Shown piece after piece: positions 28,514 to 38,899 of a stretch of 64,000 nucleotides of DNA. The stretch's first letter is position 1. Each line of letters opens with the position of its first letter. The notes under the pieces are model-generated. The model had not been told where the DNA came from and did not search any database. It saw only the letters and a list, made by a program, of their open reading frames with translations. The translations under genes were made by a program, and so were the position numbers. This DNA comes from Methylovorus menthalis (GTDB lineage Bacteria > Pseudomonadota > Gammaproteobacteria > Burkholderiales > Methylophilaceae): assembly GCF_020523625.1 (NCBI RefSeq), contig NZ_JAJAQH010000003.1:283281-347280 (forward strand). The letters are read 5' to 3'.

Positions 28514-29359
28514 CTAGCCCCTGTTTGCCATGGCTTCGCCCAGTCTGATTGGGCGCTCTTCCTGCCATAGCGGATTAAACTCTAAAGGCTGCTTTGGAAA
28601 AAGCAGGACGACAGTAGAACCCAATAAAAACCGACCCATTTCCTCGTTCTGCTTGAGGTGAATCTGGTGCTCGGCATATTCCCATACAGAGATATTGCCC
28701 GGACGTGGCGGATTAACCACGCCATGCCAGGTGGTGGCCATGCTGCCGACGATGGTGGCGCCCACCAGTACCAGCACGAACTTGCCGTGGGCTGAGTCAA
28801 ACTCGCACACTACGCGCTCGTTGCGCGCAAACAGGCCAGGCACGCCCTGGGCGGTTACCGGGTTTACCGAAAACAGATCGCCGGGTACATAGGTCATGCG
28901 CAGCAGATGCCCATCGCAGGGCATGTGGATGCGGTGATAGTCTCTGGGGCTGAGGTAGAGGGTGGCAAAGTGGCCATCCTGAAATTCATCTGCCAGTGCC
29001 TGATTGCCTGCCAGCAATGCCGTGGTGGAGTAGTGGTGGCCTTTGGCCTGAAAAATCTGGTCGCCAACAATAAGGCCAATCTGGCTGATAGCGCCATCAA
29101 CCGGGCATAGCCAGGTGGCCTCCGCGGTGGGGCGGGCATCTGTGCGCAGTGGGCGGGTAAAGAATTCATTAAAACTGACGTAGCGCCGGATATCGGGCTC
29201 AACGGCTTCCTGCATGTTGACGGCATAGCGAGCTACGAACCAGCGAATAATCGCCGTTGTGATCCAGCCCATGCGGGCATTGGCGACCCATCCGGCAAAA
29301 ACGGTGATGGCCTGTTTGGGCAAGAGGTATTGCAGGGAGACGGCGAGACGATTCAACAC
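28514..29359 (-). CDS. psd: Phosphatidylserine decarboxylase proenzyme
   Basis: The 281-aa proenzyme makes phosphatidylethanolamine at the inner membrane. The self-cleavage motif LGST (246-249) creates the pyruvoyl group on Ser248 of the small alpha chain, and the large chain shows SPRDYHRIHMPCDG with catalytic His. The C-terminal chain is about 34 residues, normal for the bacterial long form. It stands alone, convergent with rppH. Confidence 0.95.
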   Translation of the reverse strand: MLNRLAVSLQYLLPKQAITVFAGWVANARMGWITTAIIRWFVARYAVNMQEAVEPDIRRYVSFNEFFTRPLRTDARPTAEATWLCPVDGAISQIGLIVGDQIFQAKGHHYSTTALLAGNQALADEFQDGHFATLYLSPRDYHRIHMPCDGHLLRMTYVPGDLFSVNPVTAQGVPGLFARNERVVCEFDSAHGKFVLVLVGATIVGSMATTWHGVVNPPRPGNISVWEYAEHQIHLKQNEEMGRFLLGSTVVLLFPKQPLEFNPLWQEERPIRLGEAMANRG

Positions 29360-29439
29360 ACAAGATTCCGGATGGGCAATGAGCGGACTATTATAATGAT
29401 AGCGGCAACAAGTCCCAAGGAATGCGCCGGGTGGAGGGA

Positions 29440-29475
29440 ATAAAAAAGGCGATGCATCAGCACCGCCTTTTTTAT
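29440..29475 (-). terminator. Terminator of the ilv operon
   Basis: ATAAAAAAGGCG pairs with CGCCTTTTTTAT across a 12-base loop. On the minus strand it ends with a T run, 40 bases past the ilvC stop. Confidence 0.8.
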
Positions 29476-29516
29476 GTTGTCATGCGCTGACTGCGCGCAT
29501 GACGGAATTGCGCTTC

Positions 29517-30596
<1,080 letters not shown>

Positions 30597-30640
30597 TCAG
30601 CGTCAGGCTACGGGCATTCAATTGCCCGAACTCACCATGA

Positions 30641-31132
30641 TTAAATCTTGAGAATTCGGTCGCCGCGTCCAATGCCAGAGGCGCCGGTACGCACTGTTTC
30701 CAGTATGGCTGTCTTGTCCAGCGCTTCCAGAAACGCATCCAGCTTGCTGCCAGTGCCGGTAAGCTCGATGGTGTAACTGCCGTCTGCCACATCAATGATG
30801 CGACCACGGAAGATATCGCACATACGTTTCATTTCTTCGCGGAAAGGGCCGGTGGCTTTCACCTTGACCAGCATCAGTTCGCGTTCGATATAACGACCAT
30901 CGTTAAGGTCGAGTACCTTGACCACATCCACCAGCTTGTTGAGCTGCTTGATGATCTGCTCGATCACTTCATCGGATCCGGAAGTGACGATGGTCATGCG
31001 TGACAATGTGGGATCTTCGGTAGGAGCCACAGTCAGGGATTCAATGTTGTAGGCACGCGCTGAGAACAGGCCGGCCACGCGGGACAATGCGCCCGCTTCG
31101 TTTTCCATGAGTAAGGAAATAATGTGTTTCAT
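30641..31132 (-). CDS. ilvH: Acetolactate synthase small (regulatory) subunit
   Basis: A 163-aa subunit with an N-terminal ACT domain (MKHIISLLMENEAGALSRVAGLFSARAYNIESL, given in part) and the ALS small-subunit C-terminal domain. It raises activity of the large subunit and gives valine feedback control; the binding loop around residues 10-30 is intact. It follows the ilvI stop by 13 bases and precedes ilvC. IlvN and IlvH are not separable by name here; the length is that of IlvH. Confidence 0.94.
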   Translation of the reverse strand: MKHIISLLMENEAGALSRVAGLFSARAYNIESLTVAPTEDPTLSRMTIVTSGSDEVIEQIIKQLNKLVDVVKVLDLNDGRYIERELMLVKVKATGPFREEMKRMCDIFRGRIIDVADGSYTIELTGTGSKLDAFLEALDKTAILETVRTGASGIGRGDRILKI

Positions 31133-31145
31133 CTAACAGCTCGCT

Positions 31146-32903
31146 CTACAGTTCTTCGGCCAGAATCATCTCGGACAACCCCTTGCCATTCGGCACCATC
31201 GGGAATACGTTTTCCTTCTGGTCAGTGAGGAAGTCCATGAATACCATGCGCTCTTTCAGCTTGGGGCCAAAAGCTTCTTTCAGTGCTGGCTCTACATCGG
31301 ATGGCTTCTCGATGCGCATGCCAACGTGGCCATAAGCCTCCGCCAGTTTGACGAAGTCAGGCAGCGCGTCCATGTAGGATTCGGAGTAACGGTTGCCGTA
31401 GAAGAACTCCTGCCACTGGCGCACCATGCCCATGTAGCGGTTGTTCAGCGTGACCACCTTGACCGGCAGGTGGAACTGCTTGCAGGTAGACAGCTCCTGA
31501 ATACACATCTGGATCGAAGCTTCGCCAGTCACACAGGCGACTTGTGCATCGGGGTAAGCCAGCTGCACGCCCATGGCGTAAGGCAGGCCCACACCCATGG
31601 TGCCCAGGCCGCCAGAGTTGATCCAGCGACGTGGCTTGTCGAATTTGTAATATTGCGCCGCCCACATCTGGTGCTGGCCCACGTCGGAGGTGATAAAGGC
31701 ATCGCCCTTGGTCACTTCCCACAATTTTTCCAGCACATACTGCGGCTTGATGATGTCGCTGTTGCGGTCATAGCTCAGGCACTTCTTGCTGCGCCATGCC
31801 TCGATCTGGGTCCACCATGCCTGAATGGCAGCCTCTTCCGGCTTCTTGTCGGCAGCGGCCTTGAACTCGCCATCCAGCAGGTCATTCATCTCGCCGAGCA
31901 CGGACTGTACGTGGCCGACAATCGGCACGTCCACTTTCACGCGCTTGGAGATGGAAGAAGGGTCGACATCAATATGAATGATGGTGCGACTCTTGCTGAA
32001 GAAATGATCCGGGTTACCAATTACGCGGTCATCAAAACGCGCGCCGATGGCAATCAGCACATCACAGTCCTGCATCGCCATATTGGCTTCCAGCGTGCCG
32101 TGCATGCCCAGCATGCCAACAAACTGACGATCGGTAGCGGGGTAGCCGCCCAGGCCCATCAGTGTGTTGGTAATAGGGAAGCCAAGGCGGCGTGTCAGCT
32201 TGACCAGCTGTTCGGACGCATCGCCCAGAATAATGCCGCCGCCCGTGTATAACATGGGGCGCTTGGCATCCAGCATCAGACGCAACGCTTTCTTGATCTG
32301 TCCGGAGTGACCCTTGAGTATCGGGTTGTACGAGCGCATTTCCACGGTTTCAGGGTAGCTGAAGGCATGGAACTGCGCCGTGATGTCCTTGGGGATATCC
32401 ACCACCACCGGGCCTGGACGACCCGTGCCAGCGATATAGAAGGCTTTTTTGATGGTGGCAGCAAGATCCTTGATGTCTTTTACCAGGAAGTTGTGTTTTA
32501 CACAGGGGCGGGTAATGCCGACCATGTCGACTTCCTGGAAAGCGTCCATGCCAATGGAGGGCGCAGGTACCTGGCCACTCAGCACAACAAGTGGAATGGA
32601 GTCCATGTAGGCGGTGGCAATGCCGGTCACGGCATTGGTTGCACCTGGACCTGAAGTCACCAGTGCAACGCCGACCTCGCCTGTGGCACGCGCGTAAGCA
32701 TCCGCCGCATGCACGGCAGCCTGCTCATGACGAACCAGCACGTGCTTGAAGTGGGTTTGATTGAAAATCGCGTCGTAAATATTCAGGACAGCGCCGCCAG
32801 GATAGCCGAAAACGAATTTGACGTTTTCCTCCTGCAAGCAGCGAATAACGATTTCTGCGCCCGTGCATTGATTGCCCGTGGTCGGATTGCTAGGGTCTTC
32901 CAT
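31146..32903 (-). CDS. ilvI: Acetolactate synthase large subunit
   Basis: A 585-aa thiamine-diphosphate, FAD-binding enzyme that condenses two pyruvates (or pyruvate and 2-oxobutyrate). N-terminal VKFVFGYPGGAVLNIYDA holds the catalytic Glu region (RHEQAAVHAADAYAR). The C-terminal Mg-TPP motif reads TGEASIQM...NNRYMGM where most enzymes have GDGS or GEGS; the Glu may replace Asp as metal ligand. First gene of ilvIHC; a probable promoter lies 39-67 bases upstream. Confidence 0.96.
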   Translation of the reverse strand: MEDPSNPTTGNQCTGAEIVIRCLQEENVKFVFGYPGGAVLNIYDAIFNQTHFKHVLVRHEQAAVHAADAYARATGEVGVALVTSGPGATNAVTGIATAYMDSIPLVVLSGQVPAPSIGMDAFQEVDMVGITRPCVKHNFLVKDIKDLAATIKKAFYIAGTGRPGPVVVDIPKDITAQFHAFSYPETVEMRSYNPILKGHSGQIKKALRLMLDAKRPMLYTGGGIILGDASEQLVKLTRRLGFPITNTLMGLGGYPATDRQFVGMLGMHGTLEANMAMQDCDVLIAIGARFDDRVIGNPDHFFSKSRTIIHIDVDPSSISKRVKVDVPIVGHVQSVLGEMNDLLDGEFKAAADKKPEEAAIQAWWTQIEAWRSKKCLSYDRNSDIIKPQYVLEKLWEVTKGDAFITSDVGQHQMWAAQYYKFDKPRRWINSGGLGTMGVGLPYAMGVQLAYPDAQVACVTGEASIQMCIQELSTCKQFHLPVKVVTLNNRYMGMVRQWQEFFYGNRYSESYMDALPDFVKLAEAYGHVGMRIEKPSDVEPALKEAFGPKLKERMVFMDFLTDQKENVFPMVPNGKGLSEMILAEEL

Positions 32904-32941
32904 AAATCTTGCTGTTTTTACTGAGAATTGGGGAACCCTGA

Positions 32942-32970
32942 ACAGTAACTGTTTGAATGTATTTGGTCAA
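32942..32970 (-). promoter_or_regulatory. Probable ilv promoter with overlapping palindrome
   Basis: On the minus strand TTGACC (32965-32970), a 17-base spacer and TACTGT (32942-32947). The -10 lies within AACAGT-A-ACTGTT (32941-32953), a perfect 13-base dyad that could be an operator. I see no leader peptide rich in branched-chain codons. Confidence 0.5.
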
Positions 32971-33041
32971 GAATCAAAATGCGAAATTGACGGATGTACA
33001 AACATATTCGGCACAGATAATGAAATTTGCGACGTTGAGGC

Positions 33042-34823
33042 TTATTCCAGAGGTGGGGCGACCTTGCTCAATTCTTCCATGGTGGTGAGCCCGGCTGCGA
33101 TTTTTTCGGCACCGTTGATGAGTAATGGCTGCATGCCTTGCTTGTAGGCCATGGCGCGGATTTTTGCCAGGTCGGCATCCGGAGTGATGAGTTTTTTGAT
33201 CTCGGGCGTGATGGTCAGCATTTCATAAATGCCACTGCGGCCGCGATAGCCCGTCATGCGGCATTCCAGACAGCCGATAATACCGTGTGCATGCGCAGGC
33301 GGCGGCAGCTTCCAGGGGGCGGTGTATTGCTGCCACTGCTCGCTATCTATGTTGATGGGTTGCTTGCATGCGGGGCACAGGGTGCGTACCAGACGTTGTG
33401 CCATGATGCCGAGCACTGTGGACTGAATGAGGTAGGACGGCACGCCAAGATCCAGCAAGCGAGTGATGGCAGATGGCGCATCGTTGGTATGCAATGTCGA
33501 CAGCACAAGGTGACCGGTCAGCGCGGCCTGTATTGCCATTTCGGCGGTTTCCACATCGCGGATTTCGCCGACCATGATGATGTCCGGGTCCTGCCGCAGC
33601 AGCGTGCGTATGCCATCGGCAAAACTGAGGTCAATATTCTGCTGCACTTGCATCTGGTTGAACGCAGGCTCCACCATTTCAATAGGTTCTTCCACCGTAC
33701 ATACATTGACTTCCGGTGTGGCCAGTTGCTTGAGGGTGGAATACAGCGTGGTGGTTTTGCCAGACCCCGTAGGACCGGTCACCAGAATGATGCCATTCGG
33801 ATTGCGGGTCCACGCACGCCATTGGGTATCTTGCTCAGGCGAAAAGCCCAGTTCGATGAAGTCCTTGACGATGACATCCGGCGTAAATACCCGCATCACC
33901 AGTTTTTCGCCAAACGCCGTTGGCATGGTGGAAAGGCGTAGCTCGACTTCATTGCCTTCGGTGGTCAGCGTTTTGATACGGCCATCCTGCGGGCGGCGTT
34001 TTTCCACCATGTCCATGCGGCCCAGCAGTTTGATGCGGCTGGTAATGGCATTCATGATGGTGGAAGGCAGCTGGTAAACCTGATGCAGCACACCGTCAAT
34101 GCGGAAACGCATGATGCCGAGGTTGCGGCGCGGCTCCAGGTGAATATCGCTGGCGCGCTGCTCGAATGCGTATTTGAACAGCCAGTCAACGATGTTGACG
34201 ATATGTTGCTCGTTGGCGTCCAGGTTCTTGTTCTTGCCCAGTTCCACCAGTTGTTCGAAGTTCTGCACCCCGATGATCTGCCCGGCCTTGGCTGTGTTGG
34301 CCAGATTGATCGAATTGGCGAGGTTGTAGACTTCGGGCAGGTAGCGGTTGATCTCCAGCGGATTGGCAACTACCAGACGTATCTTGAGATTCATGATGCG
34401 CTCAAGATCGGGGATCCAGTCGGTCAGGAAGGGTTCTGCGGTGGCAATGGTAGCTTCGTTGGCGCCTACCTTGACCGGCATGATTTTCAGGCGTTCGGCA
34501 TAGGCTTTGGAGACCACCTGAGCCACCGACCCAAAATCCAGATTGAGCGGGTCGATATGAAAGTAATCGAGGCCCACACGCTTGGCCAGCCACTCGGTCA
34601 GGTTTTCAACGGACAAAGGCTTGTGTGGACTCTGCAGGCTTTTCCACTTTTGTTCGCCGATGACCACCAATGGATGCAAGTTGGATTTGTCGAGCTTGCG
34701 ATCTTTATATAACTGCTCGGCATCCTTTTTTTCCACCATGCCGTCATTCACCAGCATGCGCAATACATCGCCTATCGTTAGGCGGCCTTGCAAAGGTTTG
34801 GCGGTGGCGGCGACTTTGCTCAT
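33042..34823 (-). CDS. Orphan PilB/GspE-family assembly ATPase
   Basis: A 593-aa traffic ATPase distinct from PilB at 10.3-12 kb. A divergent N-terminal MshEN-like domain (about 15-170) precedes the core with Walker A GPTGSGKTTT, Asp box DPDIIMVGEIRD, His box LTGHLVLSTLHTNDA and zinc cysteines CPAC...CLEC, so catalysis should be intact. The ATG at 34823 has AAGGA 8 bases upstream; the 34853 ATG adds 10 doubtful residues. No pilin, platform or secretin gene is beside it, so whether it serves pili, a type II system or another machine is open. Confidence 0.85.
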   Translation of the reverse strand: MSKVAATAKPLQGRLTIGDVLRMLVNDGMVEKKDAEQLYKDRKLDKSNLHPLVVIGEQKWKSLQSPHKPLSVENLTEWLAKRVGLDYFHIDPLNLDFGSVAQVVSKAYAERLKIMPVKVGANEATIATAEPFLTDWIPDLERIMNLKIRLVVANPLEINRYLPEVYNLANSINLANTAKAGQIIGVQNFEQLVELGKNKNLDANEQHIVNIVDWLFKYAFEQRASDIHLEPRRNLGIMRFRIDGVLHQVYQLPSTIMNAITSRIKLLGRMDMVEKRRPQDGRIKTLTTEGNEVELRLSTMPTAFGEKLVMRVFTPDVIVKDFIELGFSPEQDTQWRAWTRNPNGIILVTGPTGSGKTTTLYSTLKQLATPEVNVCTVEEPIEMVEPAFNQMQVQQNIDLSFADGIRTLLRQDPDIIMVGEIRDVETAEMAIQAALTGHLVLSTLHTNDAPSAITRLLDLGVPSYLIQSTVLGIMAQRLVRTLCPACKQPINIDSEQWQQYTAPWKLPPPAHAHGIIGCLECRMTGYRGRSGIYEMLTITPEIKKLITPDADLAKIRAMAYKQGMQPLLINGAEKIAAGLTTMEELSKVAPPLE

Positions 34824-34926
34824 GTGGGGTCCTTCGGTATGTCCTGTTGTCATATTTCAGTCATTCAGGATAGTGGCAAACGCGCTCACGGGTCTAGCGT
34901 TTTTACGATTGTAAGTCTTGCAACAC

Positions 34927-35790
34927 TCAGCCTTGAAATCTCAGGGATAAATCTATCGCATGCACATGTTTGGTCAGGCCGCCAATTGAAATGCGGTCGA
35001 CTCCAGTCTCCGCGATAGCGCGCACGGTTTCCAACTCCACACCGCCGGAGGCTTCCAGGGTTGCGCGGCCTGCCGTCAATGCCACGGCCTTGCGCATGCC
35101 ATCCAGATCAAAATTGTCCAGCAGAATCAGCTTGGCTCCCGCTTGCAAGGCTTCTTCCAGTTGTTCCAGTGACTCTACCTCAATCTGCAGGCTGGCATGC
35201 GAGCTCAATTTGATGGCGGCTTGCATCACCGCCGCAATGCTGCCTGCAGCGGCAATATGATTTTCCTTGATCAAAATACCGTCGTACAAGCCCATGCGCT
35301 GGTTCATGCCGCCGCCGATGGTGACGGCATATTTTTGTGCCATGCGCAGGCCAGGCAAGGTTTTACGGGTATCCAGAATTCGCGCTTTGGTGCCTTGCAC
35401 TGCTTGCACATAGCGCGCAGTGACCGTGGCGGTCGCCGACAAGGTCTGCAGAAAATTCAGCGCGCAGCGTTCAGCGGTCAGGATTTGCCGCGCATTGCCC
35501 GTGATGGTACACAGAGTTTGCCCGGCGGTGACTTCAGCACCTTCGCTGATCTGCCACTCCAGTTTGGCATCTGGTGCCAATCGGGTAAAACATGCCTCCA
35601 CCCAAGGAATACCGCAAATGATGGCCTGCTCGCGACTGATCAACGTGGCATGTGCGTGCTGATCGGCGGGTACCAGGCTAGCCGTGAGGTCGCCGCCTGC
35701 AATATCTTCGGCAATGGCTGCCTCGATATTGCGTTGAATAGCTCTCTGTAATTCGCTGGTGAGGAGGGGGGCGGATAGGGTGGTATTCAT
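34927..35790 (-). CDS. nadC: Nicotinate-nucleotide pyrophosphorylase (QPRTase)
   Basis: De novo NAD synthesis: quinolinate plus PRPP gives nicotinate mononucleotide. The 287-aa protein shows NFLQTLSATATVTARYV, DTRKTLPGLRMAQKYAV and the phosphate-binding EASGGV near the C-terminus. Length is typical. nadA and nadB are not in the window. It is divergent from gst; the 53-base gap has a TATAAT-like palindrome (CATTATAATG) but no clear -35. Confidence 0.95.
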   Translation of the reverse strand: MNTTLSAPLLTSELQRAIQRNIEAAIAEDIAGGDLTASLVPADQHAHATLISREQAIICGIPWVEACFTRLAPDAKLEWQISEGAEVTAGQTLCTITGNARQILTAERCALNFLQTLSATATVTARYVQAVQGTKARILDTRKTLPGLRMAQKYAVTIGGGMNQRMGLYDGILIKENHIAAAGSIAAVMQAAIKLSSHASLQIEVESLEQLEEALQAGAKLILLDNFDLDGMRKAVALTAGRATLEASGGVELETVRAIAETGVDRISIGGLTKHVHAIDLSLRFQG

Positions 35791-35843
35791 AAATTACATT
35801 ATAATGCCGACTACGCTTATCTTCGTCGAATACCTCCATCCCT

Positions 35844-36455
35844 ATGAAGCTCTATTACTCACTTACCAGCCCCTATGCCCGCAAGGTACGCGTCGTGGCC
35901 GCCGAAAAACGGATTGATATCGAGATGGTGCAGGTCGTGCTTGCCGATCCTGATTGCCCGGTGCCGGACCACAATCCCTTGGGCAAGATTCCCGTGCTCG
36001 TGCTGGATGATGGTGAGAGCATTTTTGATTCGCGCGTCATCGTGGAGTTTCTTGACCACCGTACCCCGGTGGCCCATCTGATTCCGCAAGATCATGGTCA
36101 GAAAATTCGCGTTCGCCGCTGGGAAGCGTTGGCCGATGGCGTGTGCGATGCCGCCGTGGCGGTGATCATGGAAGGTCGCCGTGCACCTGAAAAGCAGGAT
36201 GCGGCAGTGCTGGAAAAACAATTGGGTAAAGTCACGCGTGGCCTTGCCGCCATGAATGATGAACTGGGCGCGGCCAAGTGGTGTGTCAACGGCAACTTCA
36301 GTCTTGCGGATATTGCGTTGGGCTGTGTGCTGGGCTACATGGACCTGCGCTATGCCCATCTTGGCTGGCAGGAAACCTACCCCAATCTGGCCCGGCATTA
36401 TGCCGCCATGCTGCAGCGTCCATCGTTCAAGGATACTATGCCACCCGCTCAGTAA
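35844..36455 (+). CDS. Glutathione S-transferase family protein (YibF-like)
   Basis: A 203-aa protein with an N-terminal thioredoxin-like domain (MKLYYSLTSPYARKVRVVAAE; Ser/Tyr near residues 9-11 in place of Cys) and a helical C-terminal domain (FSLADIALGCVLGYMDLR). The GSH-binding turn NPLGKIPVLVLDDG and E/DSRVIVEFLD are conserved. It is closest by eye to E. coli YibF, whose substrate is not known. It stands alone between nadC and mnmA. Confidence 0.87.
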   Translation: MKLYYSLTSPYARKVRVVAAEKRIDIEMVQVVLADPDCPVPDHNPLGKIPVLVLDDGESIFDSRVIVEFLDHRTPVAHLIPQDHGQKIRVRRWEALADGVCDAAVAVIMEGRRAPEKQDAAVLEKQLGKVTRGLAAMNDELGAAKWCVNGNFSLADIALGCVLGYMDLRYAHLGWQETYPNLARHYAAMLQRPSFKDTMPPAQ

Positions 36456-36582
36456 TAGCAGAGCCGGTTAAGCAGTTGTGAGGCCAAGCGTAACCCAGAG
36501 TGTCGATGTTTTAGCGCTGAAGCTTCAAAGCACCCGATTCAACTCGCGTGCAATCTCCGTCCCCCCAGTTTTACCGCTAGCG

Positions 36583-37668
36583 TCAAACCGCGCGCGTAAT
36601 GATGCCGCCACCCAAGCACACCTGGCTTTCATAGACGACCGCGGATTGTCCCGGCGTAATCGCCCATTGCGGCTGACCGAAGCGGATTTCGGTTTCGTTT
36701 TCTTCCAGGCGATCAATCTCGCAGGGCGCATCCGGCTGGCGATAGCGGGTCTTGGCAGCATATACCCAATGCGTTTCCGGCGCTTCACCGGCAATCCAGT
36801 GCAGCTGGCTGGCAACCAGGCCGTCGTTGGACAGTAGCGGATGGTCATGCCCTTGCACCACAACCAGCACATTGCGCTGCATATCCTTGCCCGCCACAAA
36901 CCATGGCTCGCCATTACTTTCGCGCGAGCCGCCAATCTTCAGGCCCTGGCGCTGACCCAGCGTGTAATACATCAGGCCTTCGTGTTCGCCCACCACCTTG
37001 CCTTCCGGCGTTTGCATTTCGCCGGGTTCGCGTGGCAGGTAGCGATTGAGGAACTCGCGGAATGGCCGCTCGCCGATAAAGCAGATGCCGGTGGAGTCTT
37101 TTTTTCCGGCCGTCACCAAGCCTTCGCGATGGGCGATTTCACGCACCTCACGCTTTAACAGGCCGCCCAGCGGAAACAGTGTTTTGCTGAGTTGGCGCTG
37201 GTTAAGGCGATAGAGGAAATAGCTTTGGTCCTTGCTGCCGTCTTCCGCTTTTAATAGCTGGAACAAGCCGTTTTTCTCGCGTACTTGCGCGTAATGGCCG
37301 GTGGCAATCAGGTCTGCGCCCAGGCCCATGGCATGATCCAGAAAGGCCTTGAACTTGATTTCCGAGTTGCAGAAGATGTCCGGGTTGGGTGTACGGCCTG
37401 CCTGATACTCTTCCAGGAAGTTCTGGAAAACACGCTCTTTGTATTCCTTGCTGAAGTTGACCGCTTCCAGCTCAATGCCGATCTTGTCGGCGACGGCAGC
37501 GGCGTCTATCAAGTCCTGCTTGGCGGGGCAGTATTCATCGGTGTCGTCGTCTTCCCAGTTTTTCATGAAAAGACCCACGACGTCATAGCCTTGCTCTTTC
37601 AATAGCAAGGCCGTTACAGAAGAGTCGACGCCGCCGGACAGGCCGACGACTACACGCTTTTTACTCAT
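36583..37668 (-). CDS. mnmA: tRNA-specific 2-thiouridylase MnmA
   Basis: Thiolates U34 of tRNAs for Lys, Glu and Gln. The PP-loop SGGVDSS (11-17), the catalytic Cys in [12 protein letters not shown] and the second Cys in [10 protein letters not shown] are all present in the 361-aa protein. The C-terminal beta-barrel domain is complete. It starts within the end of nudJ (ATGA overlap), so the two are translated together. Confidence 0.96.
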   Translation of the reverse strand: MSKKRVVVGLSGGVDSSVTALLLKEQGYDVVGLFMKNWEDDDTDEYCPAKQDLIDAAAVADKIGIELEAVNFSKEYKERVFQNFLEEYQAGRTPNPDIFCNSEIKFKAFLDHAMGLGADLIATGHYAQVREKNGLFQLLKAEDGSKDQSYFLYRLNQRQLSKTLFPLGGLLKREVREIAHREGLVTAGKKDSTGICFIGERPFREFLNRYLPREPGEMQTPEGKVVGEHEGLMYYTLGQRQGLKIGGSRESNGEPWFVAGKDMQRNVLVVVQGHDHPLLSNDGLVASQLHWIAGEAPETHWVYAAKTRYRQPDAPCEIDRLEENETEIRFGQPQWAITPGQSAVVYESQVCLGGGIITRAV

Positions 37669-38123
37669 GGTTCACCGCGTTCCAGATGGGTAATGATGTT
37701 GAGCGGGAAACGTTGCCCCGCCAGATAATGTTCGATGCAGGTAAGCACCTGCGGGCTGCGATGCAGCGCGCGACAGGACTGGATTTCCTCCAGGCTCATC
37801 CACAAGGCGCGCCGTATGCCGCTATCCAGTGGTTGCTGCGGATCGTGGTCGGACACTGCGCCAATAAAGGCATACCGCATATAGGTAATGTCTTTTTGCG
37901 GATGATGCCATTGGTAAATGCCAAGCAGGGCTTGCGGCTCAAAGCGGTAGGCTGATTCTTCGCGGGTTTCGCGGATCACGGCTTCCAGCAGGGATTCACC
38001 GCGTTCCAGATGGCCAGCCGGCTGGTTGAAGCGCACGCCGTCCGCGGTGTCTTCTTCTACCAGCAGGAATTTGCCGTCCTGCTCAACGATGGCGGCGACA
38101 GTGGTGTTGGGTTTCCAGACCAT
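37665..38123 (-). CDS. nudJ: Nudix phosphatase NudJ
   Basis: A 152-aa Nudix hydrolase. The box [24 protein letters not shown] fits the consensus GX5EX7REUXEE with relaxed ends, and the opening [22 protein letters not shown] is that of NudJ (YmfB), which dephosphorylates nucleoside triphosphates and HMP-PP. The E. coli nudJ also sits directly before mnmA, which supports the call. Overlaps mnmA by 4 bases. Confidence 0.9.
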   Translation of the reverse strand: MVWKPNTTVAAIVEQDGKFLLVEEDTADGVRFNQPAGHLERGESLLEAVIRETREESAYRFEPQALLGIYQWHHPQKDITYMRYAFIGAVSDHDPQQPLDSGIRRALWMSLEEIQSCRALHRSPQVLTCIEHYLAGQRFPLNIITHLERGEP

Positions 38124-38167
38124 GCAATTGCTTGAAAAATTGCATATTTTACCGCGCTTGCTACGGC

Positions 38168-38803
38168 TTAGCCATTCAAACCGGGAAAAAGTCCGCTAAT
38201 ACCCTGCGCAATGAACTCTACCGCCATCGCCGCCAGAATCAGACCCATCAGGCGTGTGACGATGTTAATCCCCAATGTCCCCAGCTTGTGGGCAATCGCA
38301 GAAGACAGTCGCAAGGTCAGCCAGATCAGCAGGCATACCGCGGCTACCGGCACAATCAATGACACATGCCCCCAGAAGCCGGAATGCTTTTGCGCCGTGA
38401 TGATCATGCTACTGATGGCGCCTGGCCCCGCCAGCAGCGGGATGCTGAGCGGCACGATGGCGATGACCTCGCGTTCGGCCACTGCCTGGGCTTCTTCCGG
38501 CGTCTGCCGTGCATGGCTTTGCTTGCCGTGCATCATGGAGATCGCGATCAGCATGACCAGTATGCCGCCGCCGACCTGAAACGAGGGAATGCTGATGCTG
38601 AAGAAATCCAGAATGCCATTGCCGAGAAACGCCGACGTCATCAGCACAACAAATACCGTCAGCCCAACGGTTTTGGCGGTGCGGGCGCGATCTTTGGGGC
38701 TCCAGCCATCGGTGGCGCTGATGAATATAGGCACACTGCCCACCGGGTTGACGATGGCAAACAGGGCAATGCCGGTTTTGAACAGGTAGGCCCATTCGCT
38801 CAT
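38168..38803 (-). CDS. MarC-family integral membrane protein
   Basis: A 211-aa inner-membrane protein with about six hydrophobic segments. The opening LFKTGIALFAIVNPVGSVPIFI and the later IPLLAGPGAISSMI repeat are the two half-repeats of the MarC (UPF0056) family. The biochemical role is not known; an early link to multiple antibiotic resistance was withdrawn. It is 44 bases upstream of nothing on its strand other than nudJ on the far side, and divergent from the DJ-1 gene. Confidence 0.88.
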   Translation of the reverse strand: MSEWAYLFKTGIALFAIVNPVGSVPIFISATDGWSPKDRARTAKTVGLTVFVVLMTSAFLGNGILDFFSISIPSFQVGGGILVMLIAISMMHGKQSHARQTPEEAQAVAEREVIAIVPLSIPLLAGPGAISSMIITAQKHSGFWGHVSLIVPVAAVCLLIWLTLRLSSAIAHKLGTLGINIVTRLMGLILAAMAVEFIAQGISGLFPGLNG

Positions 38804-38899
38804 AGCTTCAGATTCTCCGTGACAGGCTTCGGTTGGTGGTTTTTGTAGACATCAGTTAGTATTTGTCACCATTTGATTATAACTGCCGCACAAGGTTTT

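Noticed and set aside
28498..28521. Terminator between rppH and psd
   Set aside because: GGGGCT/AGCCCC can pair, but the loop is 10 bases, there is no T run, and it overlaps the psd stop codon.
35800..35805. TATAAT as gst promoter
   Set aside because: The -10 match is perfect, but no -35 is present at 16-19 bases and the motif is part of a small AT palindrome.
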